A stretch of 64,000 nucleotides of DNA. It comes from Phocoena phocoena. Taxonomy: Eukaryota > Chordata > Mammalia > Artiodactyla > Phocoenidae. This document shows, one piece after another, positions 34,466 to 45,187 of this stretch. The notes beneath the pieces were generated by a model that saw only the letters and a program-made list of their open reading frames with translations, did no database searches and had not been told where the DNA came from. Position 1 is the first letter of the stretch; every line of letters begins with the position of its first letter. Made by a program: the position numbers and the translations under genes. Location of the stretch: positions 42,550,879 through 42,614,878 of the forward strand of contig NC_089238.1 in assembly GCF_963924675.1 (NCBI RefSeq), read 5' to 3'.

Positions 34466-34845
34466 CATGTCCCTTTCTTAACATCAGCTGTGCCATATAA
34501 TATCATAATATTATCATATATTACTATGGTAATATCACGTGCCATATAATAACATAATCAAGGGTGTGATATATCATCATATTCCCTAGTTTTAGGCATT
34601 AGGGTGGGGTGTCTTTGGGAGGAGGGGCATTTTAGAAATTCTGCCGACCACAGAAGGTATCTTTCTTAAATCCCATATTTAATCACTTGCCTAGTCTTCA
34701 CCTGTTGGAGAGCACTTGAAAATTATAGCTAGAACAAAACAAACCATGAAAAATAAAATTTGGTTGGATTTGAAGATTGTCTTGCAATTTTAGTAATCAG
34801 TCTAATGAAATGATTTTTATCTGTAGACCCTGATGCTAGAGAATT

Positions 34846-35050
34846 TTTTTTTTTTTTTTGCGGTACGCGGGCCTCTCACTGTTGTGGCCTCTCCCGTTGC
34901 AGAGCACAGGCTCCGGACGCGCAGGCCCAGCGGCCATGGCTCACGGGCCCAGCCACTCTGCCGCTTGCGGGATCCTCCCAAACCGGGGCACGAACCCGTG
35001 TCCCCTGCATCGGCAGGCGGACTCTCAACCACTGCGCCACCAGGGAAGCC
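34846..35050 (-). mobile_element. CHR-type SINE, full length
   Basis: Antisense, T-run then gcggtacgcgggcctctc. Duplication ctagagaatKttttt at 34836 and 35051. Confidence 0.96.
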
Positions 35051-35269
35051 CTAGAGAATGTTTTTACATGATGTTCAGGGCTAACCTTTCTGGAAGACAC
35101 TAGCTCTGGCACTTCTCAATACCTGGTAGATTGTGGATTCCATCTCTCAGCACGGATTCCATTCTTTAAAAGGGTGGAGGGAGATGGGGAGGTGAGGACT
35201 GGTTGCCACAAACATGGGAAGTATTAGAGATTACAGGCCCAAGAGTGCTTTTGTGCTTGAGAGCTTGCT

Positions 35270-35600
35270 TCTTTTATTCATTCAGCAAATGTTTTTATAT
35301 GCCTACTCTGGGGCCAAGCGCATTCTAGGTGCTGGTTATACAAAGGTACACAAAACAGACAAGGTCCTACCGTCATGGGCCTTGTTGAAGTCAGACATTA
35401 AACAGATAAACATATAATCACAAATGGAAGTGCCATAAAGGAAAAGTTTAGAATGCTGTGTGAAAACAATTCAAGGCAATTTAGTGCAGGCTGGGAGGTG
35501 AGGGACATTTAGACTAAGATTTGGATGAGAAGCCAACTGGGTGAAGAGTCCAGAGAAGAGGATGCCAGGCGAGTAGATCTGCAAAGGCTCTGAATTTTCC
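35270..35600 (-). mobile_element. L2 LINE 3' region, antisense
   Basis: cattcagcaaatgtttttat, tctaggtgctggttatacaa, cagacaaggtcctaccgtca and gatgccaggcgagtagatct follow the antisense L2 order. Confidence 0.8.
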
Positions 35601-35604
35601 TTGG

Positions 35605-36850
35605 GAGGAGTTTAGAAGGAGGTTTGGTGGAATGTCTGTTGAACATATTCTTTTAGGAGCTTACCTCCCTCCTGCTGAATCCCTGCCTTTGCGATTCGTT
35701 GTCAGAACACTTAGAAATAACGCCCCGTGTACTGTCATCCCTGGTACCGCAGGGTCCCCTGTGGCTCTTTCAGGTCTGGGGCTGTAGCACAGGGACACTC
35801 TGGGCTGGGCCAGGTTCAAACAAGATGTGATGCCGGGAGGAAGAAGGTGGAGATACTTTTCTGGCCCACCTGTAGCAGAAGCTGGAGCTCTGTATTCAGG
35901 GTCAGCCCTGTGCAGCTTCCTCCTGCGTGTCAGTGGAGGCAGATGGTCCACCACGCTCATCTCCTGAGCTGCTAGAGCATCCCATGCCCTTGTACCATCT
36001 CAGGACATGGGACAAATAAGTCAGGGGCTGCCCTCTGTGTTCAAGAAACCTCAGATCATCCCCTCCTGCCCTGAGCGGGGGTGGGGTGGAACGAGACAGT
36101 GACCGCTTCCCCTGGACTTCATCTCTCGGTCAAGTTTGGGAGGGCGTTTGAGCGTTCTTTTTAGTGAAGCCCAACATGCAACCTGGGATGAGATGAGGTG
36201 AGTCAAAATTTATTGTATTTTCTCTCTTAAAATGATTTTTTTTAGTCTCAGGAAGCTGCCACCATTGAGAAGGTCTCTATATTCCAGGTTGGGCAAAAGT
36301 AAATCACTTGTCTTTCTGTCACGTAGAATGGACTTGCAGCAGTTTTATTTTTACCTTTCCTGTCGTTTCTGAGGCTGGCAGCTAGAGGTAGGGTGTGGAA
36401 TGGAGCCATAAATTACCCTTGGAATGACTCGGATGACCCCATTTTTAACTCTAATTGCGCCTTTCCCTTTTCACCTCTCCTTTGTATCCCCCTCCCCCCG
36501 CCCCTCCTCCACATTTGAATGAGAAGGAAGAATTGAGGCGGCTGTAGGTGGGAGCAGGTTTGCTTAGTGACGCCTCTCTGAATGGTGGAAAACGTTTCTT
36601 TTCCCATCACCACTTCCCATTTTTTCCCTCCATGCTTCTATTTTAAGTGGCTGGTGTGTTTTTTTGTTTTTTTCTTTTTTCTTTTTCTGGTTCTTTTACT
36701 GGAAACCAGCCCAGCCTCACTCAGTTTTGTTTCCATGCTGCTATTAAAAGACAATGCCCAGTTAAGAGGACTTGGAGGAGGGGCCGCCCTCTTGGTTCTA
36801 GTCATCCAGGCAAAAATCGATTCCCTGGATTGGAGTGTGAGAAGAGTTTT
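35605..36850. other. Intronic stretch, no recognised feature
   Basis: Moderately GC-rich unique-looking sequence with a C-rich patch at 36488-36510 and T-rich runs at 36656-36690. No exon with frame and splice support. Confidence 0.5.
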
Positions 36851-36863
36851 AAGATTATTAGGC

Positions 36864-36965
36864 TATGGGAACATATGTATATGTATAACTGATTCACTTT
36901 GTTATAAAGCAGAAACTAACACACCATTGTAAAGCAATTATACTCTAATAAAGATGTAGAAAAAA
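36864..36965 (+). mobile_element. Very short 5'-truncated L1 insertion (102 bp)
   Basis: actgattcactttgttataa, cagaaactaacacaccattg and ctctaataaagatgtag, then a poly(A): the end of a cetartiodactyl L1 3' UTR. Perfect 13-bp duplication aagattattaggc at 36851-36863 and 36966-36978. Confidence 0.9.
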
Positions 36966-37195
36966 AAGATTATTAGGCAATTTTTAACTTCTGTATCTGT
37001 TTTTTGGTTGTTTTTTTTTTTTTAATTTAAATGGAGGAAAACCCCACTATCAGTAGTTCTACCCTGAAACTTCTCTTTTGCTGAGCTAATGGGCCTGAAT
37101 TCTGAGGTCAAAGAACCTCCCTTTAGTATCCTGGGCCTCTTTTACCAAGATAGAAAAGTATGCTTGGCACCCGGTATCCGGTCAGCCATGAATTC

Positions 37196-37395
37196 TTTTT
37201 TTTGCGGTACGCGGGCCTCTCACTGTTGTGGCCTCTCCCGTTGGCGGAGCACAGGCTCCGGACGCGCAGGCTCATTGGCCATGGCTCACGGGCCCAGCCA
37301 CCCCGTGGCATGTGGGATCTTGCCGGACCGGGGCATGAACCCGTGTCCCTGCGTTGGCAGGCGGACTCTCAACCACTGCGCCACCAGGGAAGCCC
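37196..37395 (-). mobile_element. CHR-type SINE, full length, short T-run
   Basis: Antisense with a T-run of only eight. One base is gained in the usual cccgttgcggagc segment (cccgttggcggagc). No duplication longer than catga is visible. Confidence 0.92.
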
Positions 37396-37434
37396 ATGAT
37401 GAGCTGTTTTTGCAGTGATTGAAACACACAAATT

Positions 37435-38560
37435 GCTTTTTAAAATTATGAAGATAGGTTAACGGAGGTATACAATAAAACGCCCCCTATGCAATGTACA
37501 GTTTGATAAAAGTATAGCGTCTGGTAACCACTACCATAGTCAAGATATTGAAAGTTTCATCCCCCCCAGAAGTTCCCTCATGCCCCTTTATAGTCAGCCC
37601 CTACTTCTTTCTCCAGCTATTGGCAGATACTAATTGCTTCCTTTCCCTACAGTTTTACCTCTTCCTAAATGTCATAAAAATGGATGGCTATACTCTGTAG
37701 CCTTTTGTGTCTGTCTTCCACTTAACATAATGCATTTGTGATTCATCTATGTTGTTGCATCATCAGTAGTTCAATCCCTTCATTTACTGAGTAGTATTTC
37801 ACTGTGTGGATGTACCGCAGTCTGTCTGTTCATTCACCAGTTTGGGTTGTTTAATGTTTTTGGAAATTATGAATAAAGTCACTATAATTTGCCTACAGGT
37901 TTCGTGTGAACGTTTTCATTTCTCTTGCGTAAATACCTAGGCATAGGATTGTTGGTTCGTATGCTAAGCGCATGTTTAACTTTATAAGAAACTGCCAAAC
38001 TCTTTTCCAAAGCGACGGTGCCACGTTGTGTTCCTTCCAGCAGTGTTTGAGAGTCCCAGGTGCTTTGTGTTCTCACCAGTACTGTTACTGGCAGGTTTTT
38101 TTGTTTTGTTTTTTTGTGTGTGATTTTTTAGGTTTGTTTTGTTTTGTTTTTACTTTGTCCATTCTACCAGTTGTGTGATGGTACCTCATTGTCGTTTTAA
38201 TTTGTATTTCCCTAATGACTAATGATGTTGAGCATCTTTCATGTGCTTATTTGCTGTTTGTAGATCTTCTCTTTTAAAATCTTTTGATTATTTTTATTGG
38301 TTTATTCTTTTTATTATTGAGTTTTGAGAGGTTTTTTTTTTCTAGAAATAAATCCTTTATCAGATACGTATCTTGCAAATGATTTTTCCCAGTCTAGGGA
38401 CTGTCTTTTCATTTTCTTGATAGTGTCTTTGGGAGAGCAGGAGTTTTAAATTTTGATGAAGACACTGACTACTTTTTAAATCCATTTCCTCATAAAGGAT
38501 ATGATAGATTTATCAATCCCAAATTCTGAGTGACCACCAAATTTAGAATTTCATTTTTTA
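37435..38560 (-). mobile_element. L1 LINE, antisense, 1.1 kb of the ORF2 end and 3' UTR
   Basis: ataggttaacggaggtatac, gatgtaccgcagtctgtctg, gaataaagtcactataattt, gccaaactcttttccaaagc, cctcattgtcgttttaattt and gtatcttgcaaatgattttt follow the antisense order. Contains an expanded (TTTTG)n near 38094-38150. Confidence 0.82.
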
Positions 38561-38859
38561 ATTTAGCAAAAATTTTTGTTTTTGTGTCTGTGAGCCATCA
38601 CTTTTTTTGACTCTTCATTTTGTTTTCATTTGCATTACTGATGCAAGGGCTGGCTTTTTTATTTAAACAAAGTTTTGTTTTGTTTAATTACCCCACATAA
38701 ACTATTACATATGTGATGGTCAACAAAGCTGCACTGGGTGACAGCGCCAAGTTATCAGGCAGGCTCACTCACTAGACAAGTGGCTCTCTCACACACTGGC
38801 ATTGTAGGGTGTGATGCAAATTTGTTTCTGAGCAGAAGTACAAATCACTGCATTTCCAC

Positions 38860-38955
38860 TAAGATGTAAGCTCCTTGAGATGAGCGACTCTTTCTGTTTT
38901 GTTGCTAGCCCTAGAACAGGGCCTAGTGCTCGGAAGATAATAATTGAATGCAATT
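38860..38955 (+). mobile_element. L2 3' terminus, sense
   Basis: ctaagatgtaagctccttga, ctagaacagggcctagtgct: the L2 3' end. Confidence 0.7.
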
Positions 38956-39698
38956 CTCTGGCCTTCATGCAGAGCAATGCAGGGTGTCCCACAACATTGG
39001 AGGCTGTGGCTCTCAGGGTCAGCTGAGGACTGACGCCAGTGCTATGAATGTCAAAGCTTGAATGGCAAGGGACAGCCAAGAGCCCTCTCCTGGGGACCTC
39101 ACCTGCATCAGTTCTCTTTCTGCAGAGTGGAGAGAGAATCCCAGGGTCCTGACCTTGACTGGCATTCCTTAGGGGGATCTTAGTTTCTGATCTGAGGGAG
39201 GAACTTAGGTAACTTCACACCAGCATTTTGAGAGGCACGTGGTGTAGTGAGAGCTGAATCTCTGTAACTAGGTGACTTAAAACCATTCGTGGAATTTTGC
39301 CGTTCTGCCTTCTTCTGACTGCCCCAGGGGCTGCATAGCTCCTCCCTCCCACCCCCAAGGTGGTGGAGGGATCAGGCCAAGGTTGAAGTCATTGGCAGAG
39401 CCGAAGCCAGGCTGCCTGTGGTGGGGCCCAGCTCATCTCCACCCCATCGCCCCGCTTGTGTCCTGGTACTATTTTGGCTTATGGTGTGTGGTTTCAGCTT
39501 TTGGGCCAGCTTTTAATCACAACACAGTCCCATCTTTTAAGGGTTGAGTGACCTCCCAGAGAGAAAACTGCTGAAGAGAAGATTGTCCTCAAACATTGAG
39601 GCCTTCTCTTCCTTCTAAGAGTCTTATTTTAAAGGTAATTCAAGAGGGGAACAGTGGAAGCTCCAGATTTAGGGCAAGAGAAGAATCTGGGGGAAGGG

Positions 39699-39701
<3 letters not shown>

Positions 39702-39748
<47 letters not shown>
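39702..39748. repeat. (TG)n microsatellite
   Basis: About 23 uninterrupted TG units, the longest dinucleotide run of this class in the window. Confidence 0.98.
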
Positions 39749-39750
<2 letters not shown>

Positions 39751-40203
39751 GGGTGGGTGGGTAGCTGGGTGGCCGTGGGCCACGGGCAGGGAGGTGGCAA
39801 TTCACACAAAGTGGTCCCAGCTGCCCCTGGCTTACAGGCTAATCCCGGCTCTGCACCAGCCTGTCATTCAGGGTGTGCTGCTGTCATTAGTGGTTGAACA
39901 TTTCTGAAAGTATTCTCTCTCAACTCTGACCACACGCCCCTTTGGGGAAGGGAGGGAGGGGCTAGGAGAGTAATGGGACCCATCCTGTTGTCACGCCCAG
40001 CTGCTCTGCAGAGGGACAAGGAGCCCAGGACTTAGAAGGAATCACAGGCCTGTCAGAGCCCGTGCGTGTGACACAACGAGTGTCGCATTTTCTATGCTAC
40101 CCCCCGACCCCCTGCCCTGTGGCCTGCTGCGCCCAGAGGGGTGAGCCCTCTGCTGTGGGCTGTGAGTACAAAATCACAGAGACTTTTTTTCTTTTGTCCT
40201 TTT

Positions 40204-40556
40204 TTTTTTTTTTTTAAATTAATTAATTTATTTTTGGCTGCACTGGGTCTTTGTTGCTGCGTGCGGGCTTTCTCTAGTTGCAGCGAGCGGGGCCTACTCT
40301 TTGCTGCAGTGCACGGGCTTCTCATTGCAGTGGCTTCTCTTGTTGCGGAGCATGGGCTCTAGGCACGCGGGCTTCAGTAGTTGTGTCATGCGGGCTCAGT
40401 ATTTGTGGCTTGCGGGCTGTAGAGCGCAGGCTCAGTAGCTGTGGCGCATGGGCTTAGTTGCTCCACGGCATGTGGGATCTTCCCGGACCAAGGCTCGAAC
40501 CTGTGTTCCCTGCCTTGGCAGGCGGATTCTTAACCACTGCGCCACCAGGGAAGCCC
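40204..40556 (-). mobile_element. CHR-type SINE, long form
   Basis: Antisense copy beginning with a T-run, aattaatttatttttggctg, with the tagttgtggc repeats. Perfect 15-bp duplication ttcttttgtcctttt at 40189-40203 and 40557-40571. Confidence 0.96.
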
Positions 40557-41327
40557 TTCTTTTGTCCTTTTAAGGGGATTTCTTGTCTGAAATAAACCTT
40601 CTATTAACCAATTTGATCTCTCTCAAGCTCTCTGCCCTCAACACATATACGCACATTCACCAGTGGCCAATGACCATCTTTCCCTTTGGAACAGTCTGCA
40701 CTCATTCTGCTTTCGAAGAGGACTTATGGTGAAATGCTCAATATTAATATTCCTTCCCATGGAGTGGGGACTCTGAGATATTTTTCTTGACTGAGGTGTG
40801 ATTGACAGCTTTCATTTATGAAATTAGCTCAGGGAGAAATAAGACGGAAAAAGAGAGTCCAAATTAAATCTTTATTTCCACAGCTCAGTCGTACTCTCTC
40901 TATCCATTTTTAAGTGCCACGCAGCCTTAGGTACAAAGGACTCTAGGGTTTGCTATGTTTCTTTTTCTTCTTCTTTTTTTTTCTTTTTTGTAGTTTTGGC
41001 CCCAAGAAAAAACTTTTTTTTTTCTTTTTAAATAATTGTGTTTCTTCCTTGCTCAAAAGTAGACATGCTTAATGAAGAAAATCAGAAAAACCCAGAAAAG
41101 CACAAAAGGAAACACTAAAGGCATCCATATTCCCAACGTCCAAAGATAATCACTGTTAACATTTTGGTTTATACTCATCTTGTTGGAGAAGGTAGTCAGT
41201 GGAGGCACTTCTTATTCCTCTAGGAATCTGAGTTTGTTGTGCTGTAAGTTTGTCCCAACATACTGGACCAAAATGTCTCACCAGCAGAGATGTTCTGGTG
41301 GGTATGGAGCCTCCCAGTGGGGGGAGC

Positions 41328-41421
41328 TTTCTTTCTTCCTTCCTTTCTTCCTTCCTTTCTTTCTTCCTTTCTTTCTTCCTTTCTTTTTTCTTTCATTCTT
41401 TTTTCTTTCTTTCTTTCTTAT
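41328..41421. repeat. (CTTT/CTTC)n pyrimidine microsatellite
   Basis: About 94 bp of almost pure C/T in ctttctttcttcc units. It lies directly left of the T-rich tail of the antisense L1 at 41443, so on the L1 strand it is a (GAAA)n tract just beyond the poly(A) tail and probably grew from it. Confidence 0.93.
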
Positions 41422-41442
41422 TGTTGCTGTTTATTTTTAAAA

Positions 41443-41935
41443 AAATTTTTATTGGGGTATAGTTGATTTACAAAGTTGTGTTAGTTTCAGGTGTACAGCA
41501 AAGTGAATCTGTTATACATATATGTACTCTTTTTTTTTTTTAAAGATTTTTGATGTGGACCATTTTAAAAGTCTTTATTGAATTTCTTACAATATTGTTT
41601 CTGTATTATGTTTGGTTTTTTGGTCCCGAGGCGTGTGGGATCTTAGCTCCCTGACCAGGGATCGAACCTGCACCCCCTGCATTGGAAGGTGAAGTCTTAA
41701 CCACTGGACCACGAGGGAAGTCCCTATCCACTCTTTTTTAGATTCTTTTCCCATATAGGCCATTACAGGGTATTGAGTTGAGTTCCCTGTGCTATTATAC
41801 GGTAGGTCCTTATTAGTTATCTATTTTATATATAGTAGTGTGTATGTGTCAATCCCAGTCTTCCAATTTATCCCTTCCCCTGCTTATCCCCTGGTAACTA
41901 TAAGTTTATTTTCTACATTTGTGACTATTTCTGGG
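41443..41935 (-). mobile_element. Cetartiodactyl L1 3' UTR, antisense, with nested SINE
   Basis: attggggtatagttgattta, gtgttagtttcaggtgtaca, then after the SINE cccatataggccattacagg, gagttccctgtgctattata, ttatatatagtagtgtgtat. Same family and orientation as the copy at 57620. Confidence 0.88.
41531..41724 (-). mobile_element. CHR-type SINE, divergent 3' half, nested in L1
   Basis: Antisense; the right half is the usual head (gggatcttagctccctgacc, accacgagggaagtccc). The left half (gtctttattgaatttcttac) differs from the other copies. Duplication tatSYactctttttt on both sides. The L1 3' UTR resumes exactly after it. Confidence 0.85.
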
Positions 41936-42044
41936 AGCTTTCTATTAGAGGTCTTCGTCTCGCCATTGACCAAATGACCAATGAATAACCTGGAAGGGAT
42001 TCAGCTTAAGTCCAGGCTTCCCACCCCCAGCCTCCAACCAGAGA

Positions 42045-42225
42045 GAATGGGCTCTTGACCTTAGAGCACCTGGATTCGAGTCTTTGCTCCATTGCTCACT
42101 TTCTCGGTGTCTGTTTTCACCTGTAAAATGAGCATAATAATATAGTAAGCCACCTCTAGCGTTGCCAGGTTAAATGAGATAATATATGCGAAGTGCACAG
42201 TACACCACAGGTACCTGGAACATAA
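42045..42225 (+). mobile_element. MIR SINE, sense
   Basis: gagcacctggattcgagtct, gctccattgctcactttctc, cacctgtaaaatgagcataa, gttaaatgagataatatatg. Confidence 0.85.
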
Positions 42226-43167
42226 TATTCCAGCTCAAGGAATATTAAATTCTTCCATAGTCATTGTTTTCACGTTTCTTGTTGGTGGTATTGTCACTGC
42301 CCCGAGTCCCGTGGTTGTAAATTGTTCTCTGGATCTCTGTTTCTCTGCCTGGAGAGGGGTGGTCTTTTCTTCACTGGGTAGTACTTAAATCATCTCACTG
42401 TTGAAAAGTAGTATATAATGAGTAGGAAGTAGAATAACCTCCTTTGACAAAACTGAGAAAGGCAGGGAAGCTTAGACATTTCCATCAAGTGAACAAAATC
42501 AAGCTACCACAGGACCGTGAGAACGTGTACTGTCTGTTGCCTTGTGTCCTCCGAAGATGTTAGATCGAGCCTCTGCTGCTGTATTCCACCATTTTCCTTG
42601 CGGTACAGATCCCTCTCTGCATTTGTTCCTCATTTACTTGCATGGATGTTGAATCACCTTTCCTAGATAAAACATGTCAACATACACATTGGTTGAAGTT
42701 GTCTAATGCCCCTTGACTTTTATTCCCAAGGCAAGCATGTTTCTAGCCATAGAGAATATGGATTTGGATAAGTTTTGGGCTCTTTTTTGGCCAATGGGAG
42801 AAACATGTCATCTGTAGCCTGTGCAGTGATTCTTGTTTATTTCTTACATCCAAGCCCAATAAAAATAATGTGATGGTCACGGGATATTTTGCCAGTTATT
42901 TCAGATGTGGGGGAAATTCACTCTGGATTTGTTCACTTCAAATGGAAAAGTTTACCGAAAGTTGCCTTCTGTGCTTTTACCAAGAAGGAAGCTTACATGG
43001 GTCTCTCCATTCAGGGCCAGCTTCTGTCGAGTCAAAGACCAGAAGGACGATTACGGGGCTTATTTCCCATAAATAGCAAGAGAGGGAATACAGTGACTTA
43101 GGTGGGGCACACCTCTGTCTTTTTCACAGTGACTTATATCTGTCTGCTTTATATTTTGAACCCCCAG

Positions 43168-43289
43168 GACACACAGACATTCAGGTGGTTCAGCCAGAAC
43201 AGCAACTGGTGAGCAGAGCCCCGGTGCTAGCAGCCGGCAGCATCAGCCCCTCAAGAACCCAAGCCACAGTGGCTCGGCCAATGGCACAG
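43168..43289 (+). CDS. WWP2: WWP2 internal coding exon c (C2-WW1 linker)
   Basis: This 122-bp exon lies 23 kb downstream of exon b. It completes the split Arg codon and encodes THRHSGGSARTATGEQSPGA, then SSRQHQPLKN, then PSHSGSANGT, leaving one base of a Val codon. The acceptor ends aacccccag; the donor is gtgagt. Phases are 2 in and 1 out, which fits exons b and d exactly. The composition is basic, Ser- and Gly-rich, typical of the disordered linker. Against remembered human WWP2 the stretch after SART appears two residues shorter (TAT in place of TTPAT), so a 6-bp in-frame length difference is likely. That comparison is from memory and needs alignment. Confidence 0.95.
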
Positions 43290-44745
43290 GTGAGTGACAG
43301 CGCAGAGCACCAGCCCAGACTAAGCATGGCCTCTAACTTGTTCTCACATGGAGTCGGGGCCCTGCCCGCTGTGTCGGGATGCAGGGTGGGCGAGAGAAGA
43401 CTCCCACACTAAGATGGAATTTGAATCCATCAGTCTTTCCGTGACCCGTCTTCTTTTCTCTCTGGCATCGTGTGTACAGCCAAGGTTATTCTCCACATGA
43501 CTGTGCTCGTCTGAGATCTTCCTTCGTACAGAAATGAAAAGTATTGATATTTAAATTCATTTCTTATCAACATTGGATTTCTTTGCGAGGGGGGCGATAT
43601 CTTACTTACACATGACATGTTTTTTCATTTCCTTGATTTAAGGGACTAATCAGACTAGGGAGAAAGAAGACTAAGTATTGTTGTGAAGAGCTGGCTTAGA
43701 GAAGATGGCAGCACTGTTGAGCAGGTTGGGATGCCGGACCAGGAGCAAAACCCAGCTGCCACTGAGGGGCCTCCTGTGGCTGTTCCACTGAGAGTATTTG
43801 GTCCATTTGAGAGCAGATAGCGCTTCCACATCCACATGGAACCTCTCTGCACTTGATCCTGCTTCCCCATAAGTGGGAAGAGAAGGACCTATTTCAGAAC
43901 AAATCCATTTTCGTTGTGTTCTCCTTCTGTCTCATCCAGACAGTGTTGAATTTAAAAGGGGGAGGGACCAAAAAAAAGGTTTTTTTCCTAAACATCTTGA
44001 AGATTGTCATATCTTTTGTGACTGCTGGTCATTTGGTAATTTGTCTTAATTTGGGGCAGTTGGGAAGGGACACGGGTGTTTGCTTTGGTAAGCTGTAGGT
44101 GGGGGAAATGCAGGTGTTTAAATCAGTAAGAGACACTGAAATAATTTTGTAGATGCTCGTGATAGCAGAGGTGTGGCAGGAAGGACGGGAAGTTCAGAGC
44201 AGCACAGCTTCTTCACATAAGCGTTACCATGGTACTGTTCCTGCCCTTTGTGTGACAAACTTATTGAGCAGGAGAAGTCGATTGGGGTTACTTTCTAATG
44301 ACTTTTAGTTCTCTTGCAGCACTGCATGAGGGCTGCAGAGCCCCTTTGATAGCTCAGGGTGCTCGGCTGTACTGTTGTCTGCGGCAGACTGCAGGGTGGA
44401 GTGGCCTGCGTCCCGCAAGGCTCACTGTGTGTGCAGTGGCCTGACTTTCTCCCTGGAGTTTGGGACCCGCCTGCAGGAATTGAGTTAGTGAGCTCGCCCC
44501 GAGGCTTGAGGACGAGGGTGAGCTGGAGGTGAGGGGCATAAGCGGTAGCTGTCTCAGCCTGCCTGATGCTCCTTTGCCAGCCACAGTGTGCAAGTGCTGG
44601 AACTGCCAGTTACAGAAGCCAGGGGTGGCCTGGCTTCCCGTTTGTGTGGTGGGGACAGCGAGGTGGGGGCCGTGGACTGCGTTACAGAATACTGTATGCA
44701 GCTCCGCGAGCACCAGTAAACATGTTTCTCTTAAGCAAATAAGTC
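43290..44745. other. Intronic stretch after exon c, no recognised repeat
   Basis: About 1.45 kb of unique-looking sequence directly after the exon c donor, with little interspersed repeat content compared with the rest of the window. Confidence 0.5.
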
Positions 44746-44752
44746 ACTTGTG

Positions 44753-44868
44753 GGAATTCCCTGGTGGTCCAGTGGTTAGGACTTGGCTCTTTCACTGCCA
44801 GGGCCCAGGTTAAACCCCTGGTCCGGGAACTAAGATCCCACAAGCCATGTGGCGTGATGAAATAAAAA
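44753..44868 (+). mobile_element. CHR-type SINE, older, sense
   Basis: Sense: gggaattccctggtggtcca, gtggttaggacttgg, ctaagatcccacaagccatg, then an A-rich tail. Confidence 0.87.
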
Positions 44869-45050
44869 AGCCACTCATAGATGAGGGCCGGTGTTCACAA
44901 ACGGGCAAGGGGAACTGGCTTTGGAACCAGTTGTTTCCTGGATGCCACAGGCGTGATACCAGCCACTTTGTTCCTCCAGGGGCCTGCATCGTTGTGATGC
45001 TGGTCTCCCCCAGCCATCTCTGCTTGTCTTACAAAAACTATGGGTAGGAC

Positions 45051-45187
45051 TTCCCGGGTTGTCCTGTGGTTGGGACTGCACGCCTCCAATGCAGGGGGCG
45101 CAGCTTCGATCCCGGGCTGGGGAACTAAGATCCCACATGCTGTGTGGCACAGCCAAACCCCCCCCCAAAAAAAAACCCCAAAAAACA
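45051..45187 (+). mobile_element. CHR-type SINE, older, sense
   Basis: Sense: gacttcccgggttgtcctgt, ggggaactaagatcccacat, gtgtggcacagcc, then a C-run and A-rich tail. Lies 180 bp after another sense copy. Confidence 0.85.

Larger units (their letters stand above)
33838..34653 (-). mobile_element. MLT1-type LTR (ERVL-MaLR), antisense, with nested SINE
   Basis: Opens with attagttttcaactgccgtg and gtaacaaatcaccacgaact, then cacagttctgtaggtcagaa, caaggtgtcagcagggctgc; the far end reads aagggtgtgatatatcatca and aaattctgccgaccaca. This is the MLT1 order in antisense. It is a solitary non-coding LTR remnant with no gag, pol or env frame. Confidence 0.72.
20124..43167 (+). other. WWP2: WWP2 intron b-c (23 kb, complete)
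   Basis: The longest complete intron in the window, from donor gtaaga to acceptor cccccag. It carries 12 CHR SINEs, several L1 blocks in both orientations, L2, MIR, an MLT1 LTR and an hAT remnant. Stretches without recognised content: 20130-20725, 21115-22320, 22550-23175, 23835-26035, 29265-30395, 32310-33065, 33165-33835, 35605-36850, 38960-39700, 40575-41325 and 42230-43165. Long introns of this kind can hold enhancers, but nothing in the sequence alone identifies one. Confidence 0.93.

Noticed and set aside
33838..34653. Possible endogenous retrovirus with coding genes
   Set aside because: Only a solitary, diverged LTR-type sequence is present; no internal region or viral frame is visible.
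42870..43101. Possible unannotated exon or processed pseudogene just before exon c
   Set aside because: Two overlapping short frames with no domain, no poly(A) tail or target duplication, and no phase-compatible splice pair.
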